From Rebecca billardiae RCC1528 (lineage: Eukaryota > Haptophyta): a stretch of DNA of 64,000 nucleotides. The notes beneath the pieces are model-generated. The model was not told the origin of the DNA, made no database searches, and saw only the letters and a list, made by a program, of their open reading frames with translations. A program made the position numbers and the translations under genes. Numbering within the stretch: position 1 is the first letter of the stretch; each line of letters opens with the position of its first letter. This document shows positions 1 to 12,977 of the stretch, in pieces. The stretch spans positions 3,782,001 through 3,846,000 of the forward strand of contig OZ251224.1 of assembly GCA_965240325.2 (NCBI GenBank). Direction: 5' to 3'.

Positions 1-51
1 CGCAGTAGACGCGTATAGCTTGGTCATCATCAGCACTCACGCACGCAGTCG

Positions 52-3000
52 TCATCGGAAGGCGACTGATGACGACCGCTGCAGTCCGACGACAGACCTT
101 CGGCCCAATCTGCTGGGGCTGCGGCTGACGCTGCGCCGGTCGCCGCCGGAGTCGGCGAGAATGGTGTCTTCGGGTGCGAGACCGTCGTCGTTGGCGGCTG
201 GGTCCCGCTCGTCGTCGACACTGTAGCGCTCCGCCTCTGCCCGCTGCTCGTTGCCATCGTATCCATCCGCCGGCTGGCCCTGCGCCTGCAGCTCGGCGTC
301 GTACTGCAGGAGCTGCTTGAGGTCGTGCTGGCTGTGCGCCTTGGACAGGCGCGCGCGCGGGAAGCTCGAGTGGCCAATCATCTCCAGCGCGAGGCCGGCA
401 TGCGTGGCGATGGCTTCCGCGGCCGCGACGTCGGCCGTGCTGAAGAGGAGCAGCCCGCGACCCTCGTCCGCGCTCATCCTGCGCTTGTGGTGCGCGTGCT
501 GCTCGTGCGCCAGCCTGTCCGTCAGCTGCAACACACCAAAGAGCTCACCGGCGCGCGACTTGATGAGCACCGCGATGCCTCCGCGCGCGCGGTCGAACCT
601 GAGCATCGCCTCGCGGCGCACGTCCTCGTCCGCGCCGTTGAGGGCGGGCGTGCTGCGCGCGTGCGGCTCGCTGTGCTGCATCGCCGTGTCGCGCGCCTTG
701 AGCAGCGGCTGCACCACCACCGTCGCGCCGCTCCCAATCGCGTTTGCAGCGAGGACGGCCGTCGAGCTGTCCGACTGCTCGGTGCGCCGCTGCTCGCGCC
801 GGAGCTCGAAGCCGCTGGCGGTCTGGAGGGCGTCGCCCGGCGAGCTCCGCGCGGCGAGCCGGAGCCTGAGGGTGTCGCCGTCGACGAAGTAGATCGACGC
901 GGCGCGCACGTGCAGCAGCGCCTCCGCGGCCGCCGCGAGCCGCTGCGCGTACGCGTGCGCGCGCATCGTCACCGAGCCGCGCCCGTTGGGCGCCTCCTCG
1001 AGCAGCGCGGTGCTCGTGAGCAGCAGCTCGTTGCGCATGTGCAGCTCGTTCGCGCGCTGGTCGGCCATCGAGACCGCGCGCATGCTCCGCGCGGCGCGGG
1101 CGAGGCTGAACGTCCGAATCAGCGCGCCGGTCAGCCTCGCCCACCGGTCGACCGTGCGCTTCTGCGCCGCGAGCACTGCGTCCGCGCGCAGAGCGAGCGC
1201 GGCGCTCGCGCCGAGCAGCACGGCCGCGGAGAGCTGCGGCGGTGCTGCGCGCGCCTTGTCCCACAGCGCGGTGCCGAGCGCTCCCGCCGCCGTCGGAGGC
1301 GGCGCCGGGGCGCCCTCCACGTCGAGCGCGACGATCAGCTGCTCGCCCGCCGCGATGTCGTGCGCGCTCACCGCCGCCCATCCGCGAACACCGTCCGCGT
1401 CGCGGAACGGTACGACGCGGCCGGCGCTGCCGCCGTCCAGCGCGCCTAGCACGCGCTGGAGCGCAGGGGGGGCGAGGGCGTGCTGCGGCACGGCGGCAGC
1501 GGGGGTCTCGGAGGGCGGCGGCTCTGCGCCGGCGCGATCGGCCCGCGCGATCGTAGCCACCATCATCTCCTCCGCGCCCCGGCCGTGTGCGGCTGTGGGC
1601 AGCTTGCCGCGCGCGCGCCGCAAAAGCGTCACCCCCTGCACGCCCGCGAGCCCCGCCGCGGCGCGCGCGGCGGCGGCGCACGCGGCCTCGCCGCCGCGGC
1701 TGTCTGCGAGCGCGACGGCGAGGTCACGCACGAGCCCTGCGCTCGCGCTCGCGTGCCGAGCTGCCTCGTCTTGCGCGCGCTCCACGACGGCGCGCGCGCG
1801 CGCGATGCCCTCGAGCCGAGCCTGGATGCTGCGCGCCAGCCAGCCGACGCGCGTCGCGTCAGCCGGCAGCCACGTCAGCGCCGCGCCGGCGGCGGAGCGG
1901 CCGCCGTCCGCGTCCGGCGCGGCGCCCATGGGCGGCGTGGAGGGCTCGCGCGACACGGAGCCCTCCGAGCGCTCCGAGCCCTGGTCGGCGTTGCTCGCCG
2001 AGGAGGGCGAGCGCGTGCGCTCCTCCTCCTCCTCCGCCTCCTCCGCCTCCTGCGCCTCCTGCGCGTGCACGAGGAGCTCGAGCACGCCGAGCAGCGCTGC
2101 TCCGTTGGGGCCGCGCGCGCTCGCCCAGAGCGGGGCCGCGGCACTCGTGCTCCCAAAGGCAGGCGTGCCCGAGCGCACCGCAGACGCGACGATGTCGCTC
2201 GGCGCGCGCGGCTCCGCGCCCTGCGGCACCGACTCGCCGACTGAGCGGAGCCGCGCGCACAGCTCGTGCGGCTCTGCCGCTGCTGCCGCGCTCGCGCGCG
2301 CGCTGCCGGCGGCTGCAGCGGCGGAGGGCGGGAGCAGGAGCAGCCGCACGGCGATGCACGGCACGATCTGCGGCGCCTGGCTCCGCACGAGCGCGAGGAG
2401 CTCACGCTCGTTCTCGGCGCGGCCGAGGTCGGAGAGCAGCGCAAGCAGCGCGCGCGTTCGTCCGTCCTCGAGCTGCGAGGCGGGCGCCGCGGCCGACGTC
2501 CGCCCCGCGCCCTTCTGCGGCGCCGACGGTGCGGCGAGGCCGGGCGCATCCCCGCTGGTGGCGCCAGCGCGGCGGGCCTCGTGCTGAGACGCGCCGGGCA
2601 AGCCCGCGCCCACGGGCGCCAGCGTGCCGGGGCTTCGGCCGAGCGGACCCAGCTGTGTGCGCGAGGTCGGTCGGCTGAGCGACGGAGGCTGGGGCGCGCC
2701 GTGCTCGGCCAAGCGCTGGTCCACGGAGCTCGGCGGCCTGGCCGGAGCGGGCGAGCTCGAAGCCGAGGCTTCCTGCGCGAGCCGTCCGAGCTCGGATACC
2801 GTGACCTCCGCCGCCATCCTCGACGAGGCCGCAGCGGGCGTGACGTTCGAGGCGGGCATCTCATCCGCGGCGTGCAACGACGAGAGCAGCGGGAGCGCGG
2901 ACTTGCGCCGCCGCTCGCTCGCCGCGGGCAGCGTCGCGGCGCTCGATGCGCGGGGTGGAAGCGGTAAGGAGATGGCGGCGCGCGACGACGACGACTGGCG

Positions 3001-3396
3001 AGAGCTCGGCGGAGGCTCGGGAGCGCCGACGGGCTCGGGCGCGGCAAGCGTCGCAGAACGCGCCGAGGAGAAGGAAGAGAAGGATGGGTGTGACGACGAC
3101 GGCAGCGAGGCGGCGGGCGTGGCCGGTAGGCCAGAGCCGCGACGAGCGGGCGTACCAGCGAGCTCGTTGGCCGGCCACCGCTCGGCCGGCCTCAGCTCCG
3201 GCGCGTGGGTCGCGGGAGCTGACGAATAGAGGAAGCCGGGGATCGGCTGATTCATGTCGAGCAGCGTCGACGCGGCGCTGATGGCCTGCTCGAGCATGGC
3301 GGCCGTTGGCCGCGCCGTGGGGGCTGCCGAGAGGGGCGGCTTGGCCGAGCATGATGGCTTGCGCTTCGCATGCGCGATGCCCGGACGCGCCGACAT
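52..3396 (-). CDS. GAF-domain-like protein, 1,114 aa, single exon
   Basis: The frame is open for 1,114 codons from an ATG at 3396 to TGA at 52-54; further upstream it continues only with non-ATG codons. Residues 1 to about 300 are Ser/Ala/Pro-rich and probably disordered. Three predicted alpha/beta stretches follow, at about 310-440, 555-700 and 809-1,000. The last reads like a GAF core, with the segments RAASIYFVDGDTLRLRL, a spaced GIAVLIKSRAGELFGVLQL and a closing helix of the type AEAIATHAGLALEMI. GAF domains bind small ligands (cyclic nucleotides, tetrapyrroles) and usually regulate an attached enzyme. I see no cyclase, phosphodiesterase or kinase domain here, so this may be a stand-alone regulator or scaffold. 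The tail is Ser/Arg-rich. Assignment of the last GAF is fairly good, that of the first two tentative. In-frame introns cannot be excluded. Confidence 0.65.
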   Translation of the reverse strand: MSARPGIAHAKRKPSCSAKPPLSAAPTARPTAAMLEQAISAASTLLDMNQPIPGFLYSSAPATHAPELRPAERWPANELAGTPARRGSGLPATPAASLPSSSHPSFSSFSSARSATLAAPEPVGAPEPPPSSRQSSSSRAAISLPLPPRASSAATLPAASERRRKSALPLLSSLHAADEMPASNVTPAAASSRMAAEVTVSELGRLAQEASASSSPAPARPPSSVDQRLAEHGAPQPPSLSRPTSRTQLGPLGRSPGTLAPVGAGLPGASQHEARRAGATSGDAPGLAAPSAPQKGAGRTSAAAPASQLEDGRTRALLALLSDLGRAENERELLALVRSQAPQIVPCIAVRLLLLPPSAAAAAGSARASAAAAAEPHELCARLRSVGESVPQGAEPRAPSDIVASAVRSGTPAFGSTSAAAPLWASARGPNGAALLGVLELLVHAQEAQEAEEAEEEEERTRSPSSASNADQGSERSEGSVSREPSTPPMGAAPDADGGRSAAGAALTWLPADATRVGWLARSIQARLEGIARARAVVERAQDEAARHASASAGLVRDLAVALADSRGGEAACAAAARAAAGLAGVQGVTLLRRARGKLPTAAHGRGAEEMMVATIARADRAGAEPPPSETPAAAVPQHALAPPALQRVLGALDGGSAGRVVPFRDADGVRGWAAVSAHDIAAGEQLIVALDVEGAPAPPPTAAGALGTALWDKARAAPPQLSAAVLLGASAALALRADAVLAAQKRTVDRWARLTGALIRTFSLARAARSMRAVSMADQRANELHMRNELLLTSTALLEEAPNGRGSVTMRAHAYAQRLAAAAEALLHVRAASIYFVDGDTLRLRLAARSSPGDALQTASGFELRREQRRTEQSDSSTAVLAANAIGSGATVVVQPLLKARDTAMQHSEPHARSTPALNGADEDVRREAMLRFDRARGGIAVLIKSRAGELFGVLQLTDRLAHEQHAHHKRRMSADEGRGLLLFSTADVAAAEAIATHAGLALEMIGHSSFPRARLSKAHSQHDLKQLLQYDAELQAQGQPADGYDGNEQRAEAERYSVDDERDPAANDDGLAPEDTILADSGGDRRSVSRSPSRLGRRSVVGLQRSSSVAFR

Positions 3397-5237
3397 CGGC
3401 TTTGCACGCGACTGCGGGGGAGTGCGTTCGCAACCTTTCGCCAAAGGGAGGGAAGTGGAGCTTCTCGAGGGGCCCGCGTGCTCTTGGCTGGCTCTGGAAA
3501 GATTCCTCGTGGGCGGGGAGATGATGTGAATCTCGACAGATCTCCGTCTTAAGCTTTCTTCATTTCGGCGAATACGCCGGCGACCACGCGCGCAATAATC
3601 TGGCGGATATACTGCTCAATCTCCTCTGATCCGTACGTGGTGATGTGTGCTCATATGTGAATACCCCAACTGTTGATTATCAATCAACGAGTGGTATTGG
3701 CGTATTGCTCATGCCGCGTATCATCGTTCCGTCAATGTTCCACATGAGTTGTGATGCATATGTTTACGAATTGGCGACCGTTCGATCATTCATCAATCAC
3801 TCCGACGTCAGATGGTCCCAGACTCCGCGCGCGTGCCGCCCCTCGCCGCCCCGCCACTCTACGAGAAGGTTGCCAGCCATCCCCGCTGGCGGCGTCATCG
3901 CCGGATCGTCCGTCGGGGTGGATGGCGGGCAAGTAGACACCGATTGGAAGGGCATGCGCCGCATCGGCATGCTTGTCATCCGTCGTCTGTGCCACCTTGT
4001 CCCCGACGTGACTACGTGAGCGATCGCCTGCTCACGGCATTTAGTCTGCGGCGGCTTGCACGCGCTGCTCATTGCACGGCAGCAGAAACTGGGCGTGAGT
4101 ACGCGAGCTGACGCCACTGGAGTTGCAACACGCAGCACTGTGACCCTAGAAGAGAAGCGCCGTGCGGCTCATGCGTCCTGTAGCTGCTCTCATTGCTCTT
4201 CTGAGCCGTGCACATGATGACGATCCGGGCCGAATTGATGGCTGCCGGTGGGTATGGCCGATTGGCCGGTACTTGGGGCGATGATCATGAGACCCCACTA
4301 TTAACGGCACTTAGGTGCGACAGCGGCGCGTGGTGTGACACAGGCACGCTCAGTGACCGCACTACGCTGGACCGCACGGCCGTCTGATAATCCGATGACA
4401 TCCGCTGACTGACCGCCTGACGCGGTAACGGCGGGTTTAAGCCGGATCATCGGCAGCTTGTTGCTACACTGTCACGCAGTCACTTCGACGAGTCTCGGAC
4501 TCACGGAGTGACGTCGGACGGCCCGTGACTCGCCGTGTCCGTGAGAGGCGTGAGACATCAGCGGCGCTCCGGCACTGCCACGACTGGTGGTCATCTACTG
4601 GCGGCATTCCGCATTGGCTGCTGAGGGCTAGCAAGCTACCGCCTACCGTAGGCGGCATCTTGCGGCGTATTGCCATCTGTCATCCATCATCATCATGCAA
4701 CAACAATAAAGCGTATATGTATCATAAACCGGGCGGTTGTTCACGCGGTCCGCCCGTGTCTCGACTGTCTGTCGTGCCGCCTGCTCTGCGTGGCTGTCGT
4801 GATCCGAGCTCATCACAGCTGCTCTGCTCACTGCTGGCTGTGACAGAATGATGAGTAGATAGGAGTGTATAGGGGCTCCGCCATTGGCATTGACCGGGCC
4901 GGACCGTCGCCAACTCGCCAAGTCGCCCAAGTGGCAAGTCCCGGCAATATCATCGTCAGCAACAACTTGGGGTGAAGTCCGCCTCTGTGAGTAGACTCCG
5001 TCACCGTGTCTGGGGTGAGCCGTCAGCCGTCACGCGGCCGACCGACGGCCTGACGAGCTTGATTCTTGAAGAGTACGTGGCCCCGTGATCAGCGTCGGAT
5101 TCAGTGACACTGACAGTGACACTGCGGAGCAGAGTAAGTATATCATATATACAGGCTACTAGTACTAAGCGCAGGGATCCGTGACGGTAGTCACGGACCG
5201 TGTCCGTCACCGTCGAAATACTACTCGAATCGCGTCG
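3397..5237. other. Intergenic, no gene recognised
   Basis: This stretch separates the GAF-like and kinase genes, with the 5' end of one facing the 3' end of the other. Base composition drops clearly compared with the coding DNA. Only short open frames exist on either strand and none resembles a protein family. A small perfect palindrome lies at about 4637-4653. Promoter and 5' UTR of the GAF gene should lie in the first few hundred bases, but no clear element is visible. Confidence 0.5.
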
Positions 5238-7835
5238 TCAAAACACGGCTGCTGCCGCCATCACCGGCGGTCTCGCTGATGATGGCACAGCTGCGGGAAT
5301 CGTTGTCGCCCCTGCGCCGTCGGACTCGGTGGCTTTCGCCAGGGCCCTCGGCCTCGATGGTGGTGCCAGCGGCAGCTGGTTCGGGTGCTGGGGCTGGTGA
5401 GTGACGGGCTGCGGCTGCGCGCGCCGGCCGGCGCGCAGCGCGAGGACCTCGACATGTGCGCCGCGCTTGGCCCGCGAGCTGGGGGCGCGCCTGTGGCGGA
5501 CGGCGGCGACCGTCGTGCCATACGCTGCCGCGGTCGCTCGAGCCGTGCGAGCGCCGCTCGCGTGCGCGCGAGCGCCTGCTGCTGGCGCCGCGCCCGCCCC
5601 TGCGCGCGGCGTCGCGGCGCGCGCGCGCGCTCGCGCACGCCCGCCGGCTGCGCCGGCGCCGACGTCGCGCGCAGCCGCGGCTGCAATCACCGCGGCGGCG
5701 GCGGCGACGACGGCCGCGCTGGCGTCTGCGAGGGGCGGCTCTGGCACGGCTGAGCGCAGCGGCGATCCGCCGGGCGACGCACGCACACGCGCCGGAGAAG
5801 CAGACGCCGGCGTCGGTGCCCGGGCGGTTGCGGCAGGCTGGTCGTCCGCAGCCGGCGTGGAGTCGGACTCGGCGGCGGCAGCTCGTGTGGGCGGCGCGGG
5901 CGCTTCGTGCGCTTGCGCCGGCGGCCTCGCTTGCCGCCGTCGCCTGTACGATGGCGGCTGCGAGGGCCCCTGTGCCGTGCCCGCATCAGCCGCCACCGCG
6001 GCCCGAACCGCCTCGCCGCGCGGCGCGGGCGGCGGTGCTTCCGGCGGGCGCGCGTCCGCGTGCGCGCCAGGAGGGCGCGCGGCCGCGGTGCGGTACCGGC
6101 GGCCTCGAGCCGCGTGCACGGCCGGCGGCGGCATGTGCGGCTCCACAGCCGCAGGGCGCGGCGCGCCGTCGGCCCCTGGCCCCGTCGGACGCGCTGGCCC
6201 GGCCGGCGGTGGACCGGGCGGCGGCACGGGCAGCGCCGCCGCAGGCAGCGCAGGATGCGCCACCTCGGTGCCCGCGTGCGCTGCAGCGCGCGTGTGCAGC
6301 GCGCGCGCGCGCGGCAGGCCGGTCGGCGGCGCCGCGGGCGGCTGCGGCTTGATCACGATCTCGCCTTCCTCGCGCTGGGCTGCCGGCAGCACGGCGGCCT
6401 GCGGCAACGCGTTCTCCTTGCCCTCGCCCGCGCCCCCTGGCGCGCCGCCGGTCGTGCCAGCAGGCTGCTTGCTCTCGGGCCGAGCGGCGGCGCCGCCGAG
6501 AGCGGCCGCGCCGCCGAGCGCAAGCGCATGCGTCACGGGCGGCGGCGGCGCGGCCTTCCGGCTGGACAGCGGGGCGGGCGGCACGGGCGGCTGCGCGAGC
6601 GCTGCCTGCGCGCGAGCGGACGAGCGGTCCGTCTGCGCGCCGCCCTGCGCGCGCGGCGCGCGCCGGTGCGGCGAGGCGGCGGCCGCGCCAACGGCCGCGC
6701 CCAGGGGCGCGGCCGGCGGCGGCGCGGCCGGCGGCGCGAATGGCGGCATGCCCGCGGCGCGGCGCGCGCGCGAGGTGCGCACGAGCGCGAGCCAGTACGC
6801 GCCGCTCAGCGCGTCATGCCGGCCGGCGCGAACCGACGCGCCCACCGCCTGCGTGTCGTACCCCCGCGCCGCGAGCGTCGCCAGCACGCCCTCGTCCAGC
6901 GACTCGGTCGCGGCGCATGCGTCGAGCGCGGCGAGGGTGGCGGAGGGCTTGAGCGTAGGCGCGGCGTTCCGGCGGCCGGCGGCGCCGCGCCACACCCACG
7001 GGTGCCGGCGCACCTGCTCGATGGTGAGCCGCCGGCGCGGATCCGTCGTCAGCATCCGCCGGACCAGGTCGCGCGCGTCCGGACTCAGGTGCGGCGGCAG
7101 CGTGTACTCACCCGCGACGATGCGCCTGTACAGTCCGCGCGTCTGCGGGTGTTCGAACGGCAGCCGGCCGCAGAGCATGGCGAAGAGCGTGACGCCGAGG
7201 GACCACACGTCGACGGGCTGCCCCTCGTACCCGCCGCGCGCGCTGCGCACGAGCATCTCCGGCGCGGCGTAGCACGGCGAGCCGCACGCCGTGCGCAGCA
7301 TGCCGCCGCGCGCGCACCGCGCCGAGAGCCCAAAGTCTGCAATCTTGATGCGCGAGTGGTGGTCGATGAGCAGGTTCTCCGGCTTGATGTCGCGGTGGAC
7401 GACGCCGCAGCGGTGCAGATAGTCCAGCCCGTCCGCCGCCTGCGCGAAGAAGAAGCGCGCCTCCTCGTCGCCCAGCCGGCCGCGCCGCACGACGTGCCGG
7501 AAGAGCTCGCCCGCGGACGCAAACTCCATCACCATGTAGATCTTCTCGGCGGAGTAGAGCATCTCCCAGAGCCGCGTGACGTTGGCGTGGCGCACCATCT
7601 TGAGGATCCGCACCTCGCGCGACACCCGCTCGATCTCGTCTGCCGTGTAGATCCGCCGGCGCTCGAGCACCTTGATCGCGACCGTCTCGCCGACGTGCGT
7701 GTGCACGCCGCGCAGCACCGTGCCAAACGTGCCCTCGCCGAGCTTGCCCACGATGGCGTACGCGCCGATGTGCAGCCGGCCGTCAAGCCACCGCTCGCGC
7801 ACCAGGCCGCGGCCCGAGGGCAGCGCCGCCACCAT
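5238..7835 (-). CDS. SNF1/MARK-type Ser/Thr protein kinase with UBA-like segment, 865 aa
   Basis: All catalytic elements are present: glycine loop LGEGTFGTV (G33, G35, G38), VAIK lysine K55, HRDIKPEN with catalytic D149, DFG at 167-169 and APE at 191-193. The activation segment LRTACGSPCYAAPE places T182 where AMPK/SNF1 kinases are activated by an upstream kinase. After the kinase domain a helical stretch (about 320-365, ESLDEGVLATLAARGYD) resembles the UBA/autoinhibitory module of SNF1/MARK/SIK kinases. The remaining roughly 450 residues are Ala/Pro/Arg-rich and disordered, with no kinase-associated (KA1) domain visible. I start at the ATG at 7835, 32 residues before the glycine loop; the frame is open further upstream but would run into the divergent carrier gene. 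Role by family: energy, stress or polarity signalling in the cytosol. Confidence 0.88.
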   Translation of the reverse strand: MVAALPSGRGLVRERWLDGRLHIGAYAIVGKLGEGTFGTVLRGVHTHVGETVAIKVLERRRIYTADEIERVSREVRILKMVRHANVTRLWEMLYSAEKIYMVMEFASAGELFRHVVRRGRLGDEEARFFFAQAADGLDYLHRCGVVHRDIKPENLLIDHHSRIKIADFGLSARCARGGMLRTACGSPCYAAPEMLVRSARGGYEGQPVDVWSLGVTLFAMLCGRLPFEHPQTRGLYRRIVAGEYTLPPHLSPDARDLVRRMLTTDPRRRLTIEQVRRHPWVWRGAAGRRNAAPTLKPSATLAALDACAATESLDEGVLATLAARGYDTQAVGASVRAGRHDALSGAYWLALVRTSRARRAAGMPPFAPPAAPPPAAPLGAAVGAAAASPHRRAPRAQGGAQTDRSSARAQAALAQPPVPPAPLSSRKAAPPPPVTHALALGGAAALGGAAARPESKQPAGTTGGAPGGAGEGKENALPQAAVLPAAQREEGEIVIKPQPPAAPPTGLPRARALHTRAAAHAGTEVAHPALPAAALPVPPPGPPPAGPARPTGPGADGAPRPAAVEPHMPPPAVHAARGRRYRTAAARPPGAHADARPPEAPPPAPRGEAVRAAVAADAGTAQGPSQPPSYRRRRQARPPAQAHEAPAPPTRAAAAESDSTPAADDQPAATARAPTPASASPARVRASPGGSPLRSAVPEPPLADASAAVVAAAAAVIAAAAARDVGAGAAGGRARARARAATPRAGAGAAPAAGARAHASGARTARATAAAYGTTVAAVRHRRAPSSRAKRGAHVEVLALRAGRRAQPQPVTHQPQHPNQLPLAPPSRPRALAKATESDGAGATTIPAAVPSSARPPVMAAAAVF

Positions 7836-8100
7836 CGCGGCCGCCGCGACACACAACTGCCCCGCGAGCTCCTTCAGCGCTCGGCCATGGAGGCCTGCAG
7901 GTGGGCGTGACTTTGAACGGGCCCGTTTCGGAATTTCAGACTGGCTGGTCGCAAACTCGGAGTGCGCGTCAGCCCTGCGCAGCTTCTCAACCCAGGACCG
8001 CCGCCGACGAGTCCGGCTCGGCGCGTGGACGGCAAGACGGCTGAAGCCGGGAATAAAAACCCAATTTGCCATCACGCAGCGCGCCAGCGGGAAATCTGCC
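7836..8100. promoter_or_regulatory. Shared divergent promoter region of kinase (-) and carrier (+)
   Basis: The chosen start codons of two divergent genes are 265 bp apart, so this interval must hold both promoters and 5' UTRs. It contains a 12-bp perfect palindrome AACGGGCCCGTT at 7916-7927 and an A-rich run just upstream of the carrier ATG. No TATA box stands out. The assignment is positional, not motif-proven. Confidence 0.4.
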
Positions 8101-9036
8101 ATGCGGCGCTGGACCGTCGGCGTGGTCCTCGGGGCGGCGGCGCTGGGCGCACCCGCCGCGGGCGGCTCGCAGCCCGTGCCCACGTCGTCGGTCGTCTCTA
8201 CCAGTGACGACGACTTCAGCGAAGCCGCGAGCGAGCTGACCGAGGCGCATGCACACGAGCTCGCGCACGCCATTCCACCCGACAGCAGCCGCGCGGCGGT
8301 GGGTGGCGCGGACGCCGCCCTGCTCGAAGAGCTGCAAACGCCGACGAACGACTCGGCCGAGCTCGAGGCCGCGTGGCTCGTGGACGATGCCACCGCTCAC
8401 GTCGACGAGGCGCGCACCGCCGACCTGCCCGACAGTGCTGCGCGAGCGCGCTCGCATGCGCATGCGTACGGGGCGGACAGCATGGCCGCCAGCGACGCCC
8501 CCGATGCGCGAGGGATGGACGACGGGCAGGCCGCCGTGGGAGTGCTGCCAAGAAGAGCAGACGAGCTCAATCTGGCGCTGCACTCGCTCGATGCTGCCCT
8601 CGCCGACGGGGAGGCCGACCCACAGCCGGGGCACGGCCCGGCCGAGCTGGCCGCGGCCGAGGCGGCAGCCGCCGCGGAGGAGGACCGCTGCTGCGCGGCC
8701 GAAGAGGGCGCCGAGGCGTGCGGCGAGGTTGTAGCGGCGGCGAGCGGCGTGGGTACCGCGGAGCGCGAGCAGCCCGTGTGGGCTGCGCAGGCCGCGCAGC
8801 CGGCGGGAGCCTCCGACGTGGGCGGGCCGGCAGCGGCTGAGACGGCAGCGGCAGGCGCCGAGGGCGATGTAGCGGCAGAGGTGCTGGACGCCGAGGCGCG
8901 CGAGCTCGTGGAGGGTCTGCCCCTCTCGGCTGCGACGAGCGGGCAGCCCACGCCCGCGGGCGAGCCAGGCCCGCAGCAACAGCCCGCGCCGCCACCCGCA
9001 GCGGAGCGCGCGGATGCTGCCGAGCGTGCCGAGAGC

Positions 9037-9070
<34 letters not shown>

Positions 9071-11052
9071 CTGGGGCCAACGTGGCAGGGGCGGCGGTGG
9101 CGGCGGCAGGGACGGGCGTGGGAGCCGCGGAGGACGAGCCGCCGCGTCCGGAGGGAGAGGCGCCATCCCCGGACGACGGGTCGCCATCGGCCGCCGCAGC
9201 GACGGCGGCACTGGGCGGGGCGTCGGCCGGAGCAGGTTCGACCGAGCGCGCGGCCGGCGTGGCCTCGGGTGGCGGCGGAGATGGAGGCCTGAGCGGCGTG
9301 ACGGAGACGCTGCCGCCCGTGGAGGGGGCAGCGCCCTCCGCGATGGACGCGGCGCCGCCCTCCGCGCCGCCCACCGTGGAGCGGGCAGCTCCGGCGGGAT
9401 CGGAGGCGACGGCGCCTGCGTGGCGCGGCGCCGACAGCGGTGCGGACGCGGCGGCCGCCGATGGCAGTGGCGGCACTGATGGTGGCGGTGGCGTCGAAGG
9501 CCTCGCCGCGGGCGGCATCGGCGCACACGGCGAGGCGGAACACGCCCAAACGCGCACGCCCCGCCGCGCTGTCCCGCGACAACGGCGGATGCCGCCGCGG
9601 CCGGCGCCGCCGCCGCCACGGCCCACTTTTGTGCCGCCCCGACCGCCGGCGGACTTTGGCGGCTGGCAGGGGGGCGGGGTGTCGCTGCCGCCCTCGGCGG
9701 GGCTGGAGCCGACGGGCGCCGGCTCGGCCGGCCCTGCACGCGCGCACGTTGTGCCGGAGGACGAGCCCGGAGCGCCCGCACCACAGGCCGAGCACGGGGG
9801 CGGCGCGCAGCGCGCGCGCAGGCGGCGCGAGCGCGCCGAGCGCGCGGCCGCGGCGCGGCGCGCGCCCAGCCCGCCTGCCTGGATGGGCGGCGCCGCGCCC
9901 GCCGCGCTGCTGCGTCCCTGGGAGCGCGTCGCGGCGGACACAGTGGTGGCGGTGGGCGCGGGCGCGCTCACGCACCCGCTGGACGTGCTCAAGGTGCGCG
10001 CGCAAGTGACGGGCCAGCGCGCCGCCGCGGGCGCGGCCTCGGAAGCGCGTCGCTTTCTCTTCAGGTGAGTGAGTTCGCGCGCGCGCGCGCGCGTGCGCGT
10101 GCGCGCGCCACCGGACACGGCTGTCTGTGCGCGCGCGCTCGCGCGGCGCCCGAGTGCTCCCCGCGCGAGGCCCCGCCCGCCGCCAGCTCGCGCCGCGCGT
10201 CGCCGCGCCGCGTGCTCGGCGGGCCCGGTGCGTCGCGCCGCTCAGGCGCCGGTGCGGCGCGCCCGCCCCTGCCGGCGCGCTCTCCGCTTGTCCGCCGGGC
10301 GCCGGTGGCGCAGTGGTCTCTCGGCCGGGGTGGCGCACCGCGCGGCCACCTCAGTGGTGCAGTCGGCAGCGCAGCTCGCGCTCTCGCCGCCCGCGCGCGC
10401 GCCCGCGTGCCTCGGCGCGCGGCGCGGCGCGAGCGCCGCCGCGACGGAGTGCGCCTCGCCGCGCGCCGTGCCGGCCGCGCGCGCGCTGCGCGTGCTCGCC
10501 AGCTGCGGCGCCGCGGCCCTCGCGTGCCCCCTGGAGGTGGCGCTCGTGCGGATGCAGACGGACCTGGTGCTCCCGCCCGCGCAGCGCCGGGGGTACCGCA
10601 GCGTGCACGACGCGCTGTGGCGCATCCTGTCGCAGGAGGGCGTGCGCACCCTGTGGCGCGGCGCGCTCGCGACCACCGTCCGCGCGGGCGTCGTGGCGAC
10701 GGCCTCGTGCGCCGCCGTCTCGTGCGCTCCGGCGTGGCTCGGCGGCGCCGACGCGCGCGCGCTCGCGCTGCGCGCCGCGCTCGCGCTGGCCGTGGGCGCG
10801 GCCGGCAGCATCGCCTCGCTCCCCATCGACGCGCTCAAGTCGCTCCGGCAGCACCAGGTGCGGCCGCCCGGCGGGCAGCTCGCCTACGGCTCGATCTCGC
10901 AGGCGGCGGCCAAGGTGACGCAGGCGGATGGCGTGCACGCGCTGTGGCGGGGCATCCTGCCCGCCGTCGCGACGACAGCGATCACTTCGGCGCTCGCCGC
11001 CGGCGCTGCGCTCGGCCTGGCCACGCTCGCGATCGCCGGCGCCCGCAGCTGA
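8101..11052 (+). CDS. Mitochondrial carrier family (SLC25) protein, two exons
   Basis: Exons are 8101..10064 and 10314..11052. The intron (249 nt) starts GTGAGTGAG and ends GCGCAG; joining restores the frame (2,703 nt, 900 aa) and rebuilds FSGLSAGVAHRAATSVVQSA, the post-helix segment typical of dicarboxylate/oxoglutarate-type carriers. The three Px[D/E]xx[K/R] signatures of a six-helix carrier are visible: PLDVLKVRAQ, PLEVALVRMQ and PIDALKSLRQ. The inner mitochondrial membrane is the expected site. The second exon also has the WRG repeats seen before even-numbered helices. The carrier proper begins near an in-frame ATG at 9883, which alone would give 306 aa, the normal family length. The preceding ~590 codons from the ATG at 8101 are Ala/Glu/Gly/Pro-rich and begin with a hydrophobic signal-like stretch. 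Whether they are translated with the carrier is uncertain. Substrate cannot be told. Confidence 0.82.
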
Positions 11053-11225
11053 TCGAGGCCGATGCTGAGAGGCCGCCCCGCGGCACCCAGTGGCAGCAAC
11101 TCTCAGCACCCGCGACGCGCGTGCGGAGCAGCAGAGGCTGCGTCTACTCCGAGTCGTCTCATCACATCAGACGCAGTGTTGGAGCCCTCCGAGGGCTCGG
11201 AGCAGGCTACTGCTGGATTTGAATA

Positions 11226-12977
<1,752 letters not shown>

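Noticed and set aside
5401-7272. 623-codon open frame on + across the kinase tail
   Set aside because: It is antisense to a kinase with all catalytic motifs; the composition (Ala/Arg/Gly/Cys) is that of a GC-rich shadow.
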